NCBI GenBank assembly: GCA_947495295.1
Contig: CANLYJ010000001.1
Span: forward strand, 186,001-250,000
Origin: an uncultured Paracoccaceae bacterium
Lineage (GTDB): Bacteria; Pseudomonadota; Alphaproteobacteria; Rhodobacterales; Rhodobacteraceae
Reading direction: 5' to 3'
Length of the DNA: 64,000 nt
Below, piece after piece: positions 26,454 to 36,345 of the stretch. The notes under the pieces are model-generated. The model did not search any database and was not told the origin of the DNA. It saw only the letters and a program-made list of their open reading frames with translations. Positions within the stretch are counted from its first letter, which is position 1. Each line of letters starts with the position of its first letter. A program made the position numbers and the translations under genes.

Positions 26454-26858
26454 TCAACCCCCAGGTTGATGTCCCTGTGATGCATCGCCATCCACATCAT
26501 ACTGGCGCAGGACGTCAATTGGCACAATATCCAGCGCCCGCACATGGGTGGCGTGCAGATTGACTTGTGGCGCGGCCCCTTCCTCATGCGCTTGCAGGAA
26601 ACGACTGGCGCAAAGGCACCATTGATCACCTGCTTTCAGCCCCGCAAACCCATATTCGGGGCGCGGCGTGCTCAGGTCATTGCCCAGGTATTTTGACAGG
26701 GCCAGAAATTCATCCGTCATCACGGCGCAAACCGTGTGGCTGCCCGCATCAGCCGCGCAAGTATCGCAGGCCCCGTTGCGAAAGAAACCTGTCATCGGAT
26801 CGGTCGAACATGGGCTTAGCGTGCTGCCAAAGACGTTGAATGATGGGTCTTTTTCCAT
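26454..26858 (-). CDS. DUF2237 family protein
   Basis: A 134-residue protein resembling DUF2237: NVFGSTLSPCSTDPMTGFFRNGAC, HTVCAVMTDEFLALSKYLGNDLSTP, GLKAGDQWCLCASRFLQA and VNLHATHVRALDIV. These are conserved segments, several with cysteines. The biochemical role is unknown. ATG 26858 is one base after the stop of the serine hydrolase gene; the earlier TTG at 26876 would overlap it. Probably co-transcribed with the hydrolase. Confidence 0.85.
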   Translation of the reverse strand: MEKDPSFNVFGSTLSPCSTDPMTGFFRNGACDTCAADAGSHTVCAVMTDEFLALSKYLGNDLSTPRPEYGFAGLKAGDQWCLCASRFLQAHEEGAAPQVNLHATHVRALDIVPIDVLRQYDVDGDASQGHQPGG

Positions 26859-26859
26859 G

Positions 26860-28023
26860 TCAGATACTTTCTGCAATCAGGCGGAAGATGTCTTCGTTTT
26901 GCAGACTGACCCCCGGCTCCCTGAATTTCCGATCCGCGCCATGCACCGCGATGACGACATTGTTGATACGATCAATGTAGATGTACTGCCCGTAAATACC
27001 ACGGGCCAGGAACTGCCCGGGTTCTGAACCGTCCGGAATCCACCACTGATATCCGTACCCGATAGCGCCGGGGGTCGTGTTAGCGCTGGCGATGGTCGAT
27101 GCGTCGACCCAATCGCGCGGCACAACCTGCTGCCCTTGCCAGTTGCCGCCATTGGCGATCATCTGCCCGAACCGTGCATTGTCGCGTGTTGTTGTGTTCA
27201 ACCCGCCCAGCACAAACGCGATGCCGTAGCCATCCGTCAGATAAAAGGGATCAGCTTCAAACCCCAGTGGAACAATGATTTTTTCGGTCAGCAGCGTCAC
27301 GATGTCTTGGCCGGTTGCCCCACGGATCACCATCCCGATCACATGCGTGTCGATAGAGACATATTTCCATGCCTCCCCGGGTGCCGCAAAGCTGGCATTC
27401 TGTTTCAGTGCAAAACCGTCCATCGACCCGCCAAGTGCCAGGACCCTGCCCATCTTGTTGATGTCGGAAAAGAACGCCAGATAGTCTTCGTCGAAACTGA
27501 CCCCGGAGGACATCTGCAAGACGTCCTTGATGCTGGCATCGGCATAGGCCGTTGTCGCCAGTTCAGGCGCGTATTTTGTGACCGGTTCGTCGATGCTGTC
27601 GAAAACGCCTTCATCCAGTAACACGCCGAAAAGCGCGGATAGATAGCTTTTGGAAACCGACCAGTTGATCCGCAAATCCGTGGCGTTTGTGTCTTTGTAG
27701 TATTCCTCGAACACCAGTTCCCCATCTTTGAGGATCACCAGCCCGGTGACGGCCCGGTCCGTGATCCAGTCATCGACTTGTGGTGGTAGTGTGGCTTGCG
27801 CGCCGCGCGGTAGCGGGCTGGGTTGCGCATTACCTTGCGCCAGACTTGTGTTCAGGAATGCACTGTCCATATTGGAAAAGTTCCCGACGATCTTTTCTTC
27901 CGAAAAGAGCGACAGAACCGCCATAAGTCGCTGGTATTCCTCGTATTTCCAGATGGCAAGACCGCCCAGAACAATCGCCAAAACGGCCACGATCCTGACA
28001 ATCCATTTGAACAGTGTTTTCAT
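26860..28023 (-). CDS. Serine hydrolase of the class C beta-lactamase / NylB-like family
   Basis: A 387-residue protein with an N-terminal membrane anchor (about residues 7-25) and a periplasmic serine-hydrolase domain. The catalytic SxxK is S122-VS-K125 in NWSVSKSYLSA, the Tyr motif is Y221-V-S, and the third box is HGAD near the end. This fits penicillin-binding-protein-like esterases and 6-aminohexanoate-dimer hydrolases more than true beta-lactamases, and resistance cannot be inferred. AAGGACATC precedes the ATG. DUF2237 follows. Confidence 0.88.
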   Translation of the reverse strand: MKTLFKWIVRIVAVLAIVLGGLAIWKYEEYQRLMAVLSLFSEEKIVGNFSNMDSAFLNTSLAQGNAQPSPLPRGAQATLPPQVDDWITDRAVTGLVILKDGELVFEEYYKDTNATDLRINWSVSKSYLSALFGVLLDEGVFDSIDEPVTKYAPELATTAYADASIKDVLQMSSGVSFDEDYLAFFSDINKMGRVLALGGSMDGFALKQNASFAAPGEAWKYVSIDTHVIGMVIRGATGQDIVTLLTEKIIVPLGFEADPFYLTDGYGIAFVLGGLNTTTRDNARFGQMIANGGNWQGQQVVPRDWVDASTIASANTTPGAIGYGYQWWIPDGSEPGQFLARGIYGQYIYIDRINNVVIAVHGADRKFREPGVSLQNEDIFRLIAESI

Positions 28024-28073
28024 GATGATGTCCTTTTGCGGCGCAGGATGGCGTGTCGATCCAAGCTTTGCAA

Positions 28074-29114
28074 TCAGTTGGCTTCTGCGCCTGCCCAGTC
28101 GATCCAGCGCCCGTGAAAATCCGCACGCCCCAGATCAATTGTCAGGTCGCCGGGCCACAGCCGCAGGGTCAGCGCGGCACCGCGCGCGCCGCCATCGTTT
28201 TCCATTGCAAACCACGCCAGCGGGTTTTGGTCAGTGGCTTTTTCGCCTGCCGCTGCAATCAACCTTGTGCCAAGCTGTTGCTTTTCTGACGGAAAATATT
28301 GCCATGCGATGGTGCTATAGATCAGGTGAAGCTGACCTGGAACATGATCCAGACGCGGGGCCAGCCAATCGACTGCGTCGCCCTGGGCAACCTTTGTGGT
28401 ACTTGCCGCCATTGCCGCGCGTGTCAGTGCCATCCGGTCCGGTTGGTCGGGCCACAGGTAGGCTTGTAACCGCAATGCGTCATCACGATTTGCCGGGTCC
28501 AGCGGGTTCAGATCAACGCCCGCCCGCGAGATCACTTGCGCCGTTGCGTGGTGGGGCAGGGGGCCGGACCAGTCGGGGCTGAGCGTCAATGCGGGGTCTG
28601 CGGCGCCGAACACCTGCCCATTTGCCAGCATGCCGTATTGATCCCAATGCAGGTTTAACCCACCGCTCGCCCCGAGTTCTGTGACCCGGAGCGGAAGCGC
28701 GTAATGACCCGCCAACCAGTGGCCCAGGCTGATCAATGCAATTGATCTGCGCACCTCGTTGGTCTGGGGCGGGCTGTCGATCCAGTTGTCGATAAAATCG
28801 GATTGTGCGACCAGTGTGGTGCAAACAGCATCCCAAAGCGTGTCATCGCTTGCCTGCTGCGGTGGGTAGACCGCGGCCAGTGTCCTATCCCCTTGTAAAT
28901 AAAGCGCATGCAGCGCCCCGGCCAGCCGCAATGGCACCGATTGGTCACGTGGCCCAATCGCGCCCGGCCAATTGAAAATCCGCGTTTTGATCGCCCCGTC
29001 CGGCCAATCCTGTGTGGCGCAAAGCCGCATCAATTGGCCCATGAAAGGCGAGCCTAAATCGTCACAGGCCTTGCCCTGAAATGCGAATGCGTCGGTGATT
29101 TTTTCTGGCGTCAA
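28074..29114 (-). CDS. DUF2332 family protein
   Basis: A 346-residue cytosolic protein matching the DUF2332 pattern: FAFQGKACDDLGSPFMGQLMRL, VPLRLAGALHALYLQG, NEVRRSIALISLGHWLAG, LRVTELGASGGLNLHWD, and HLIYSTIAWQYFPSEKQ near the end. ELGASGGLN resembles a SAM- or nucleotide-binding loop, but the family has no settled activity. It starts with TTG, overlapping the pth stop (TTGA), so it is translationally coupled to pth. Confidence 0.85.
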   Translation of the reverse strand: MTPEKITDAFAFQGKACDDLGSPFMGQLMRLCATQDWPDGAIKTRIFNWPGAIGPRDQSVPLRLAGALHALYLQGDRTLAAVYPPQQASDDTLWDAVCTTLVAQSDFIDNWIDSPPQTNEVRRSIALISLGHWLAGHYALPLRVTELGASGGLNLHWDQYGMLANGQVFGAADPALTLSPDWSGPLPHHATAQVISRAGVDLNPLDPANRDDALRLQAYLWPDQPDRMALTRAAMAASTTKVAQGDAVDWLAPRLDHVPGQLHLIYSTIAWQYFPSEKQQLGTRLIAAAGEKATDQNPLAWFAMENDGGARGAALTLRLWPGDLTIDLGRADFHGRWIDWAGAEAN

Positions 29115-29785
29115 CGGAACCTGTCCACCAGCTTTTGCATGGCGCTGCGTGTGTCTTCGACCGGGGCTGGTTCTTGCGTGCTGGGCTTTGGTTTGGGTTG
29201 GCTGGTGGAAGAGCGCGGCGGCGCGACCCGCAGGGCGATGGCGTTCAGGAACTTGCCCCCGTCCCCATCAATCAGATGGCCGATCCCGTCGCCGATGCCG
29301 CGCATTTCGTCATCGAGCCAGCCGGCATCCGCCTTGGGAAAATCGCGGAGCACATAGCCCGGCACCGCGTCCTTGTGCCCCGGATGGCCGACGCCAAGCC
29401 GCACGCGGTCATAGTCCGGCCCGATATGCCCGTGGATCGACCGCAGCCCATTATGGCCCGCATGTCCGCCCCCGGTTTTCAGCCGCACCTTGCCGGGCGC
29501 CAAGTCAATTTCATCATGAAAAACAATGACATCCTCGGGGGATAGCTTGAGATAACGCATCGCCTCGCCCACCGATTGGCCAGAGAGGTTCATGAAGGTT
29601 TCAGGCTTGAGCAGGGTTATTTTGGTTGACCCAATCCGCCCATCAGCAATCTGCCCCTGGAATTTGGAGCGCCACGGGCTGAACCCATGATCCGATGCGA
29701 TCTGATCGACCGCCATGAAGCCGATATTGTGACGGTTGCGCGCGTATTTCGCGCCCGGATTACCAAGACCAACGATAAGTTTCAT
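29111..29785 (-). CDS. pth: Peptidyl-tRNA hydrolase
   Basis: Releases peptides from prematurely dissociated peptidyl-tRNA. 224 residues from ATG 29785, where the canonical start MKLIVGLGNPGAKYARNRHN begins, with the catalytic His in RHNIGF. Other marks: KPETFMNLSGQSVGEAM, VFHDEIDLAPGKVRLK, GGHAGHNGLRSI and VRLGVGHPGHKDAV. The C-terminal tail after residue 185 is Pro/Ser-rich and longer than in E. coli, common in this family of bacteria. rplY usually lies directly upstream; here the RTX gene separates them. Confidence 0.96.
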   Translation of the reverse strand: MKLIVGLGNPGAKYARNRHNIGFMAVDQIASDHGFSPWRSKFQGQIADGRIGSTKITLLKPETFMNLSGQSVGEAMRYLKLSPEDVIVFHDEIDLAPGKVRLKTGGGHAGHNGLRSIHGHIGPDYDRVRLGVGHPGHKDAVPGYVLRDFPKADAGWLDDEMRGIGDGIGHLIDGDGGKFLNAIALRVAPPRSSTSQPKPKPSTQEPAPVEDTRSAMQKLVDRFR

Positions 29786-30293
29786 GACACCTTGATAGCT
29801 TATGCCGCAGTGCAGCGCCAGCCCGACAGGGTGCGAGACCGCGCAACGTTCGGTGCGGGTTCTGGGGCTGCGCAACAGGTGGTTGGTCTGGTGATGTCCG
29901 AATCGTCGTTAATTAAGGGGTTTTGGCCCAAAACCGCGGTCGGCAAAGCGTCGGCCAGACGTCGGCAAAACGTCGGACCCCTGCCGCGTGAATTGCCAGG
30001 TTAACGTGGCGTGCGCTGCAAAGGTGAATGCGGTGTTAAGGATTGACCGGCCGTGACAACAAGCCCCGCAGAATGATCATCGCGCCAAAGATTTGGGCGT
30101 GTTTGCCAAAAATTTAGAACGCAGCGGTTTTACGGCTCTTTGCACTGCTGTGAGGACAGACATGCTGTTCAAATAGTCTTCCTAGAACCCTGCCGATTGT
30201 GCTAATCATATTACCAACTCACCTCAACTTGAACGGGGTCTTTAGGCGTGGAACAGACGTCACACCCGAACTACCAGATGGAAGCCCGAAATC
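29786..30293. other. 508-bp region between pth and the RTX-Hint gene
   Basis: No gene supported. It contains repeat-element copy 2 (29899-30028) and, to the right, about 265 bp serving as the likely promoter and leader of the plus-strand RTX gene. A GGAAG lies about 9 bases before its ATG. Confidence 0.5.
29899..30028 (-). repeat. Dispersed element with four 11-bp GCCGACG repeats, copy 2
   Basis: Read on the minus strand the units are TCCGACGTTTT, GCCGACGTCTG, GCCGACGCTTT and GCCGACCGCGG, at 29967-29977, 29956-29966, 29945-29955 and 29934-29944. They match copy 1 unit by unit, and the outer flanks match too. It lies about 150 bp upstream of pth in the direction of pth transcription, paralleling copy 1 and rpsA. 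Confidence 0.75.
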
Positions 30294-32606
30294 ATGGCAG
30301 ATAATTCCAGCGACAACCCGGCCACCGAAGGCAATCAGACGATCACGGGCAGCGGCGCCTCCGATCAGCTGTCAGGCGGGTTCGGAAACGATACGATCAC
30401 AGGCGACACCGGTGATGATGTATTGCGTGGTGATGGGCCGATCAGCGGGTTTTGGCATTTCGAAACATTCGACTATAATTTTTCGACCGCAGCCGGACAG
30501 GCGTTTGATTTTGGTGATGACAGCAGTGAACGCACCGGATCGGGCTATGTCACCGATTTCAACGAAGGCCAGCTGACAAACTCTGTTCGTGGTACGGGCG
30601 GGAACCCCTCGGATTTCGGTGTGATCTATACCAGCACGTTGGAAGTGACTGCTGGCGGCACCTACACCTTTGCGACCCGATCGGATGATGGGTCGACCAT
30701 TCAGATTTTTGATAGTCTGGGGAACCCGGTTGAGTTCACGCAAGGCGGATCGACTGCGGATTTCATGAATAATGATTTCCACCAAGGCCCGACGACCCGT
30801 TCCGGCGACGTCACGCTTGATAGCAACGAGACTTACACAATTCAGGTCCGGTATTGGGAAAACCAAGGCGGCGATTTTCTGGCGGTGACGGTCAACGGCC
30901 CCGATACTGGCGGTGCGACGACCAACATTAACGACAGTGGCATGATCGGCGTTCCGCCCGGTCCGGGTTATTCCACCACCGGTGAGTCGGCGGGTGTTGA
31001 GGGCGACGACATCATTGATGGTGGCGCGGGCAATGACGATATCGACGGCGAAGGCGGCAATGACACGCTAGACGGCGGTGCCGATGACGATACAATTGCT
31101 GGTGGTATCGGGGATGACACGATCACTGGCGGTACGGGTGACGATGTCATTTTCGGCGACGAGTCCGATGACCCCGGTGCCGGGAACGAATACTTCTATG
31201 CGGGCAATGCCTACGTCATTGGTGAGAATTACAACATTACCGGAACCGGTGATTTTGGTTTCGGCAATGTGTCCGCAATGGAGTTCACGACTGATCCGGT
31301 CGCGGTGCGTTTTCTGGATAACGACCAGACCCTTTCTGGCGACCTTTCCGGCGGTTCCAACGATATTTCGACCGACGCCACTCAGAGCATCGAAATCAAT
31401 GGCGTCGAACATGATGCCTATATCGATTTTACGCAGACTTTCGAGGATGCCAGCGGCACTGTCTATACTTTTGCCGTCGTCGATGTTGATCTGAATGACA
31501 GCGATACCGGAGCCAATACGGCCGATTTGGAAGATGGTTACGTTCTGATCCAGATAGATGGCCCGTCGATCGCGCCGGGTACGACCCTGACCGCTCTTGG
31601 AGGCCCCACAGGCATTACGCCTTTTGACTACGACACCTTGATCGCCGGCCTTTCGTTTGATGACACGATTGATGGCGGCGACGGCAATGACACCATTCAG
31701 GGCGGGCGCGGTGAAGATGCCATTACTGTCGGCGTCGGCGACACCGCAACCGGTGGCGATGATGCTGACACGTTCACGCTGGATTTCGGGCAGACCAGCA
31801 GCGATGGATCGACTGTCATCAACATTGATGGTTCCAGCACCGAGACGGATGGCGTTGATAATGACACGCTTGATCTGACGGGTCTGAGCGCCTTTACACT
31901 GACCACAACCGTCGACGCCGATGGCGATTCCGTTAGTGGTACAGCTGTTTTTGACACGGGCCAGACCGTCAATTTTTCCGAGATTGAAGATCTGGTCGTG
32001 TGTTTCGCAGAGGGCACCCAGATTACTACAGAAGACGGCCCGCGCGCCATCGAAACGCTGGAGGTTGGCGACCGGCTGGTGACCCGTGACAATGGTTTGC
32101 AAACCATTCGCTGGATCGGCGCCCGTACCCTTGGGGCGGAAACACTGGCTGCCTTTCCAAAACTGTGCCCCATTCGTATCGAAGCCGGGGCATTGGGCGA
32201 GGGTATTCCATCTCGTGACCTGATTGTATCACCGCAACATCGCATTCTGGTGCGGTCCAAGATTGCGGTCCGCATGTTTGATGCCGAAGAGGTTCTGGTC
32301 CCTGCCAAACATCTACTTGGTTTGCCGGGCGTCGCGACGGCCGCAGAGCTGACCGAAGTCACCTATATCCACCTGTTATGCGACAATCATGAGATCATCG
32401 AGGCTGATGGTGCCCTGGCAGAGACCCTTTATACGGGGACGGAAGCGATGAAGGCGATGACGCCGGATGCCGCCGAAGAGATCGCGCTGATTTTTGGTGA
32501 CACCCCTTTCATGAACCGCCCCTTGGCGCGTTTTGCCCCGCAGGGGCGGCGCGCATGCAAACTGGTAGAGCGCCATGTAAAGAACAATCGCGCGCTCTAT
32601 TGCTGA
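30294..32606 (+). CDS. RTX calcium-binding protein with PA14-like and C-terminal Hint domains
   Basis: A 770-residue protein. RTX nonapeptide repeats (GGxGxDxhx) occur near residues 25-50 (GGFGNDTITGDTGDDVL), 240-292 (GGAGNDDIDGEGGNDTL and on) and 458-480. Between the first two blocks, about 95-200, is a PA14-like beta domain (TFATRSDDGSTIQIFD, YTIQVRYWENQGGDF). Residues from about 570 form a Hint domain of the Hint_2 type: CFAEGTQITTEDGPRAIETL, EVGDRLVTRDNG, IVSPQHRILV. Probably exported by a type I system that is not encoded here, and possibly self-processing at the Hint Cys. It is inserted between rplY and pth on the opposite strand. Confidence 0.88.
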   Translation: MADNSSDNPATEGNQTITGSGASDQLSGGFGNDTITGDTGDDVLRGDGPISGFWHFETFDYNFSTAAGQAFDFGDDSSERTGSGYVTDFNEGQLTNSVRGTGGNPSDFGVIYTSTLEVTAGGTYTFATRSDDGSTIQIFDSLGNPVEFTQGGSTADFMNNDFHQGPTTRSGDVTLDSNETYTIQVRYWENQGGDFLAVTVNGPDTGGATTNINDSGMIGVPPGPGYSTTGESAGVEGDDIIDGGAGNDDIDGEGGNDTLDGGADDDTIAGGIGDDTITGGTGDDVIFGDESDDPGAGNEYFYAGNAYVIGENYNITGTGDFGFGNVSAMEFTTDPVAVRFLDNDQTLSGDLSGGSNDISTDATQSIEINGVEHDAYIDFTQTFEDASGTVYTFAVVDVDLNDSDTGANTADLEDGYVLIQIDGPSIAPGTTLTALGGPTGITPFDYDTLIAGLSFDDTIDGGDGNDTIQGGRGEDAITVGVGDTATGGDDADTFTLDFGQTSSDGSTVINIDGSSTETDGVDNDTLDLTGLSAFTLTTTVDADGDSVSGTAVFDTGQTVNFSEIEDLVVCFAEGTQITTEDGPRAIETLEVGDRLVTRDNGLQTIRWIGARTLGAETLAAFPKLCPIRIEAGALGEGIPSRDLIVSPQHRILVRSKIAVRMFDAEEVLVPAKHLLGLPGVATAAELTEVTYIHLLCDNHEIIEADGALAETLYTGTEAMKAMTPDAAEEIALIFGDTPFMNRPLARFAPQGRRACKLVERHVKNNRALYC

Positions 32607-32658
32607 CCGGGGTTTGTCCTGATCTTTTGACAAAATAAGGAAGCAAGCAGCGGGCCAC

Positions 32659-32690
32659 AAAAAAAGGCACCCGCAGGGGCGCCTTTTTGT
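32659..32690. terminator. Bidirectional terminator between RTX gene and rplY
   Basis: A-rich tract, GGCACCC / GGGCGCC stem with one mismatch and a short GCA loop, then T5. It serves the convergent RTX gene (+) and rplY (-). Confidence 0.75.
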
Positions 32691-32710
32691 TTGTCTTGAG
32701 CGAACTGCGC

Positions 32711-33373
32711 TTAGTCTTCGGCGGCTTCGTCGTCGTCGCCGGCTGTTGGCACTTCGTCGGCTGCGACGTCTTCGCCTTCTTCCTCATCATCGGCCAGAAG
32801 CGCACGCGGTGCGGCAACGTTTGCGATGACAAAGTCACGGTCTGTGATCGCAGGTGTCGCGCCTTCGGGCAATGTGACGTCGCTGATCGAAATCGTATCG
32901 CCGATTTCAACGCCAGCCAGATCAACCTCGATATGCTCGGGGATGTCACCGGCAAGCACGTCAAGTTCGACTTCGTTCCGTACAACCGTCAGCACACCGC
33001 CCTTTTTCACGCCGGGGCATGTATCCGCGTTGAGGAACTCCACAGGGATATAGATCTTTACCCGGCTTGTCCGCTTCAGGCGCATCAGGTCGATATGCGT
33101 TGGCAGGTCCTTGACCACGTCACGCTGGACGCCACGGCAGATCACCCGCACGTCTTCCTGTCCTTCGATCTTGAGGTTGTGCAGCGTGGACATGAACCCA
33201 CCCTTGCGCAGCTTCGTCAGAAGGTAGTTGAATGGGATGCTGATGGATTGCGGGTCTGCGCCGCCACCATAAACAATGCCAGGTACGTCGCCATCACGGC
33301 GAGCTTGGCGGGCGGCCCCCTTGCCTGTCCCCGCGCGTACCTTGGCGTTCAGATCTGGGATCTTTCCAGCCAT
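32711..33373 (-). CDS. rplY: 50S ribosomal protein L25 (Ctc form)
   Basis: A 220-residue long-form L25/Ctc, which binds 5S rRNA. The N-terminal L25 domain contains [26 protein letters not shown] and [17 protein letters not shown], the middle has [22 protein letters not shown], and the C-terminal TL5 domain has [22 protein letters not shown]. It ends in an acidic Glu/Asp tail. Its neighbour pth is displaced by the RTX gene. Confidence 0.96.
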   Translation of the reverse strand: MAGKIPDLNAKVRAGTGKGAARQARRDGDVPGIVYGGGADPQSISIPFNYLLTKLRKGGFMSTLHNLKIEGQEDVRVICRGVQRDVVKDLPTHIDLMRLKRTSRVKIYIPVEFLNADTCPGVKKGGVLTVVRNEVELDVLAGDIPEHIEVDLAGVEIGDTISISDVTLPEGATPAITDRDFVIANVAAPRALLADDEEEGEDVAADEVPTAGDDDEAAED

Positions 33374-33465
33374 AGTATTTCTCCGATATGTAGGGGCCCG
33401 CCTCCAAGGGTGTCCGAGCCCGATGAAGCCGCCGCTATAGGGTGGAATCGTCTATTTGAAAAGCT

Positions 33466-34245
33466 CTATTTTGCCACCAGCAAATCGCAGGGCGGGTTCC
33501 GGATCAGCCGCGCTGTCAGCCCCCCGATCAGCAGCCGCCCAAGATTAGACCGGCTATGGATGCCCAATGCCAGCAGGTCGTACTTGTCCTGATCCATCAG
33601 ATCCTGAATGGCATCATCAGGCGATGCTTCGACAAAGACCGGCTCTGGCGTGTTATCGGGCAGGGCGGCCACGGCTTTCCAGGTGTCGTAGTCGCGCTGT
33701 GATTCCTTCAGAAATGACACTTCGTGGGCGTGAAACAGGCTAAGCTTGGCATCTGGCGCGATCCGCCGCGCATGGCGCAAGGCTGCTTCGCAAGCCCGCG
33801 ATAAATCCACCGCCCCCAGCACATTGGCGTAGTCCTGATCCGCCGCCCCGGTAACCAGCAGCACCGGTTGCCGACTGGCGCGGACCAGCCGCTCCATCGT
33901 GGTTTCCTTGATCTGGTCCAGAAACAGCCGTTTGCGGTGGATGCCAACCACCAGCAGGTCGGGGTTACTTTGGCGCAGGACCTGTGTGATTTCTTCGACG
34001 ATATCACCGACCAGTACGTTGATCGTGTAATCAAGGCGGGTGTTTGGGGCGTAATCCCGGACCGTGTTTTCCAGCGCCGCCTGCGCCTGATGTTTGACGT
34101 CCTCGGCGATGCCAAGCGGCATGGCGCTGTCGACGACATGGTACACATCAAGCCGCACGCCCAGGCGTTCGGCCAGTCCAACCCCCCGTCGCAGGGCCTG
34201 TTCTGAACGGTCTGACAAGTCACTGGCGACGATGATATGTTCCAC
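33466..34245 (-). CDS. Tandem universal stress protein
   Basis: 259 residues made of two UspA domains. The first (about 1-140) begins MEHIIVASDLSDRSEQALRR and contains DLLVVGIHRKR. The second (about 141-259) has VLGAVDLSRACEAALRHARR and ends YDLLALGIHSRSNLGRLLIG then TARLIRNPPCDLLVAK, the usual ATP-binding G-x(9)-G-[ST] type region. Likely a nucleotide-binding stress protein. It is divergent from the small exported gene at 34397. Confidence 0.9.
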   Translation of the reverse strand: MEHIIVASDLSDRSEQALRRGVGLAERLGVRLDVYHVVDSAMPLGIAEDVKHQAQAALENTVRDYAPNTRLDYTINVLVGDIVEEITQVLRQSNPDLLVVGIHRKRLFLDQIKETTMERLVRASRQPVLLVTGAADQDYANVLGAVDLSRACEAALRHARRIAPDAKLSLFHAHEVSFLKESQRDYDTWKAVAALPDNTPEPVFVEASPDDAIQDLMDQDKYDLLALGIHSRSNLGRLLIGGLTARLIRNPPCDLLVAK

Positions 34246-34396
34246 GGTGGTCCTCCTTTATTGGTTGGTTTTGACCTATGCAATCTGTGGCGCGGCGCAA
34301 GAACCTGCGACGGGATGTCCGCCGTAGACCGATCCGGCGTAACGATTGCGCAATCCTTTCGCGCTATGACGCGTTACGCGACTGAAGGGATTGTTG

Positions 34397-34705
34397 ATGA
34401 AATACATCTGTCTGGGGTTTGTGATCTGCCTCAATCTGCTGCTGGCACCGGTTGCCTTGATCGCGGGCGCGCAGCCGCAATTGGGCGAACCATTGGTGGT
34501 TGTTGCCGCACCTTGGGCGGATGCAGCTGATGTGATTGCGAAGGCAGGTGGCCGGGTCATCGGCCCGGAACAGCCGGTTTTGGCCAATATCGCGATCTAT
34601 GACGACCCGGCCTTTCTTGATCGGCTAGAGGCGCATGGTGCCCTTTTTGTGCTGAGTGCGGCGCGATTGGATGCAATCTGCAGCTACATTGGGGTGTCGT
34701 CATGA
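34397..34705 (+). CDS. Small exported or anchored protein next to a chemoreceptor
   Basis: 102 residues: a hydrophobic signal or anchor ([22 protein letters not shown]), then a short alpha/beta segment ([61 protein letters not shown]). No family recognised. ATG 34397 is preferred over two upstream TTG codons because AAGGGA precedes it. The stop overlaps the chemoreceptor start, so it may be a partner of that receptor. Confidence 0.65.
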   Translation: MKYICLGFVICLNLLLAPVALIAGAQPQLGEPLVVVAAPWADAADVIAKAGGRVIGPEQPVLANIAIYDDPAFLDRLEAHGALFVLSAARLDAICSYIGVSS

Positions 34706-36261
34706 CTGATGCGCAACAGCCCGCACCGCAGGAGAGGGCCGACGATATGCAGGTCCTGTCGTTTCGGATGGCCGTTGCGTTTACGCCGGTGCCGGTACTG
34801 GCGGCCGTGTTCACCGGTCACGCCCCCACCGTTTTCGTGATATTTGCCGCCCTGGTCCTTGCGGTGACCATTGCAGGGCGTGCGATTGGCGGCGATCTTG
34901 CACCTTACATCATGGGTGCGGTTCATGTTGCGCAGGCCAGCGCGTTCACTGCGGCATTCGCGGGTCACGGCTGGCAGATCGATAGCCATATGTATTTCTT
35001 TGTGGTTCTGGCGGTTGTGGCCACGCAGTATCATGTCGGTTCTCTTTTGCTGGCGACGGTGTTGATCGCCACACATCACCTTTCATTTTCGCTTTTGCTA
35101 CCGTCATTGGTTTATCCCAGTTTCACCGCGGCCGAGAACCTGCCGCGCACGGCGATGCATGCAGTGATCGTGTTGATCGAAACCGCTGTTCTGATGTTGT
35201 CGATCCAAAGGAGCAATGCCGTTCTGGCGGCGCAGAAGTCGCAATCCGCTGCCTTGGAAGCCGCACAGGCAGAGGCAGAGCAGTTGCATGAACAGGAAGC
35301 CGCCGCATTCGCAAAAACCACAACCGTTGTTGACAGCCTGAGCGGGGCATTGCGGCGCATGTCCAAAAAGGATCTGACATGCGAACTTGATCAATCATTT
35401 GCGCCGGAATTTGAACAATTGCGTCATGATTTCAATGCGGTTGTGCGAAATCTACGCAGCGTTTTGACGGAAGCTTCGTCAACAACCGGGCAGTTTCGCG
35501 CAAGTTCCGAACAGCTTGCCGGGGTGGCAAAGGGTTTGGCCCAAAGTACGCAGAAACAGGTGCAGGCGCTGGGCGATGCATCCGGCACGATGCAATCGCT
35601 GAGCGGGGCGCTGAACGATATGGTTGGCAGCACCCGATCGGCAAATGACAAGGCGCGCGAGGCGAGCGAGGGTGCCCGCCGTGGCGGCGAAGTGGTGACC
35701 GAAGCGATGAATGCGATGTCGCGGATCGAAAGCTCTTCGGATGAAATCGCCGCGATTATCCGGGTGATTGAGGACATCGCCTTTCAAACCAATATGTTGT
35801 CGTTGAATGCAGCCGTCGAAGCTGCGCGCGCCGGATCTGCCGGTAAGGGCTTTGCCGTGGTCGCAGCTGAGGTGCAGTCACTGGCGCAGAACACCGCCAA
35901 TGCGGCCAATGACGTCAAGGGCCTGATCGAAAAGAGCCAGACCCATGTCGCCGAGGGCGCATGTTTGGTGAACGCAACGGGCCAGTCGCTGTCGGAGATT
36001 GTTGAGATGGCATCCCACGCCGACACATTGGTCACCGAGATCAACGCCGCCATCAGCGCCCAGGCATCATCACTGGCAGACGTGTCGGATGTTGTGGCGC
36101 GCGTTGAACGTATGACCCGGGAGGATGCCTCCATGGGTGAGGATATGACATTGCTGGGCCAGCAGATAACCTCTGGCTCGGAGCATTTGACCGCACAGCT
36201 TTTGTCGTTCCGGCTGGGGCAGGGCGAAAATGACCTGCAGCGCCCTTATGTGGCGGCCTGA
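34702..36261 (+). CDS. Methyl-accepting chemotaxis protein
   Basis: 519 residues. The N-terminal 165 residues hold about six hydrophobic helices with no large periplasmic loop, so the sensor is membrane-embedded. A linker (about 215-260) leads to the signalling hairpin: [23 protein letters not shown] continuing into [19 protein letters not shown] at about 355-400. The C-terminus ends QRPYVAA without a clear CheR pentapeptide. It is coupled to the upstream small exported protein by ATGA overlap. Confidence 0.92.
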   Translation: MTDAQQPAPQERADDMQVLSFRMAVAFTPVPVLAAVFTGHAPTVFVIFAALVLAVTIAGRAIGGDLAPYIMGAVHVAQASAFTAAFAGHGWQIDSHMYFFVVLAVVATQYHVGSLLLATVLIATHHLSFSLLLPSLVYPSFTAAENLPRTAMHAVIVLIETAVLMLSIQRSNAVLAAQKSQSAALEAAQAEAEQLHEQEAAAFAKTTTVVDSLSGALRRMSKKDLTCELDQSFAPEFEQLRHDFNAVVRNLRSVLTEASSTTGQFRASSEQLAGVAKGLAQSTQKQVQALGDASGTMQSLSGALNDMVGSTRSANDKAREASEGARRGGEVVTEAMNAMSRIESSSDEIAAIIRVIEDIAFQTNMLSLNAAVEAARAGSAGKGFAVVAAEVQSLAQNTANAANDVKGLIEKSQTHVAEGACLVNATGQSLSEIVEMASHADTLVTEINAAISAQASSLADVSDVVARVERMTREDASMGEDMTLLGQQITSGSEHLTAQLLSFRLGQGENDLQRPYVAA

Positions 36262-36345
36262 GCTGACTTAACGCGGATCCGCGCCTAGGGGTCGCAATCC
36301 GGATCGGTGCTTGCAACAGACATCCAAAAGCTTCAGGGATGTGTG

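Noticed and set aside
26860-28023. Antibiotic-resistance beta-lactamase
   Set aside because: The SxxK/YxS/HGAD set fits NylB/EstB-like esterases and PBP-like hydrolases; nothing specific to class C resistance enzymes is seen.
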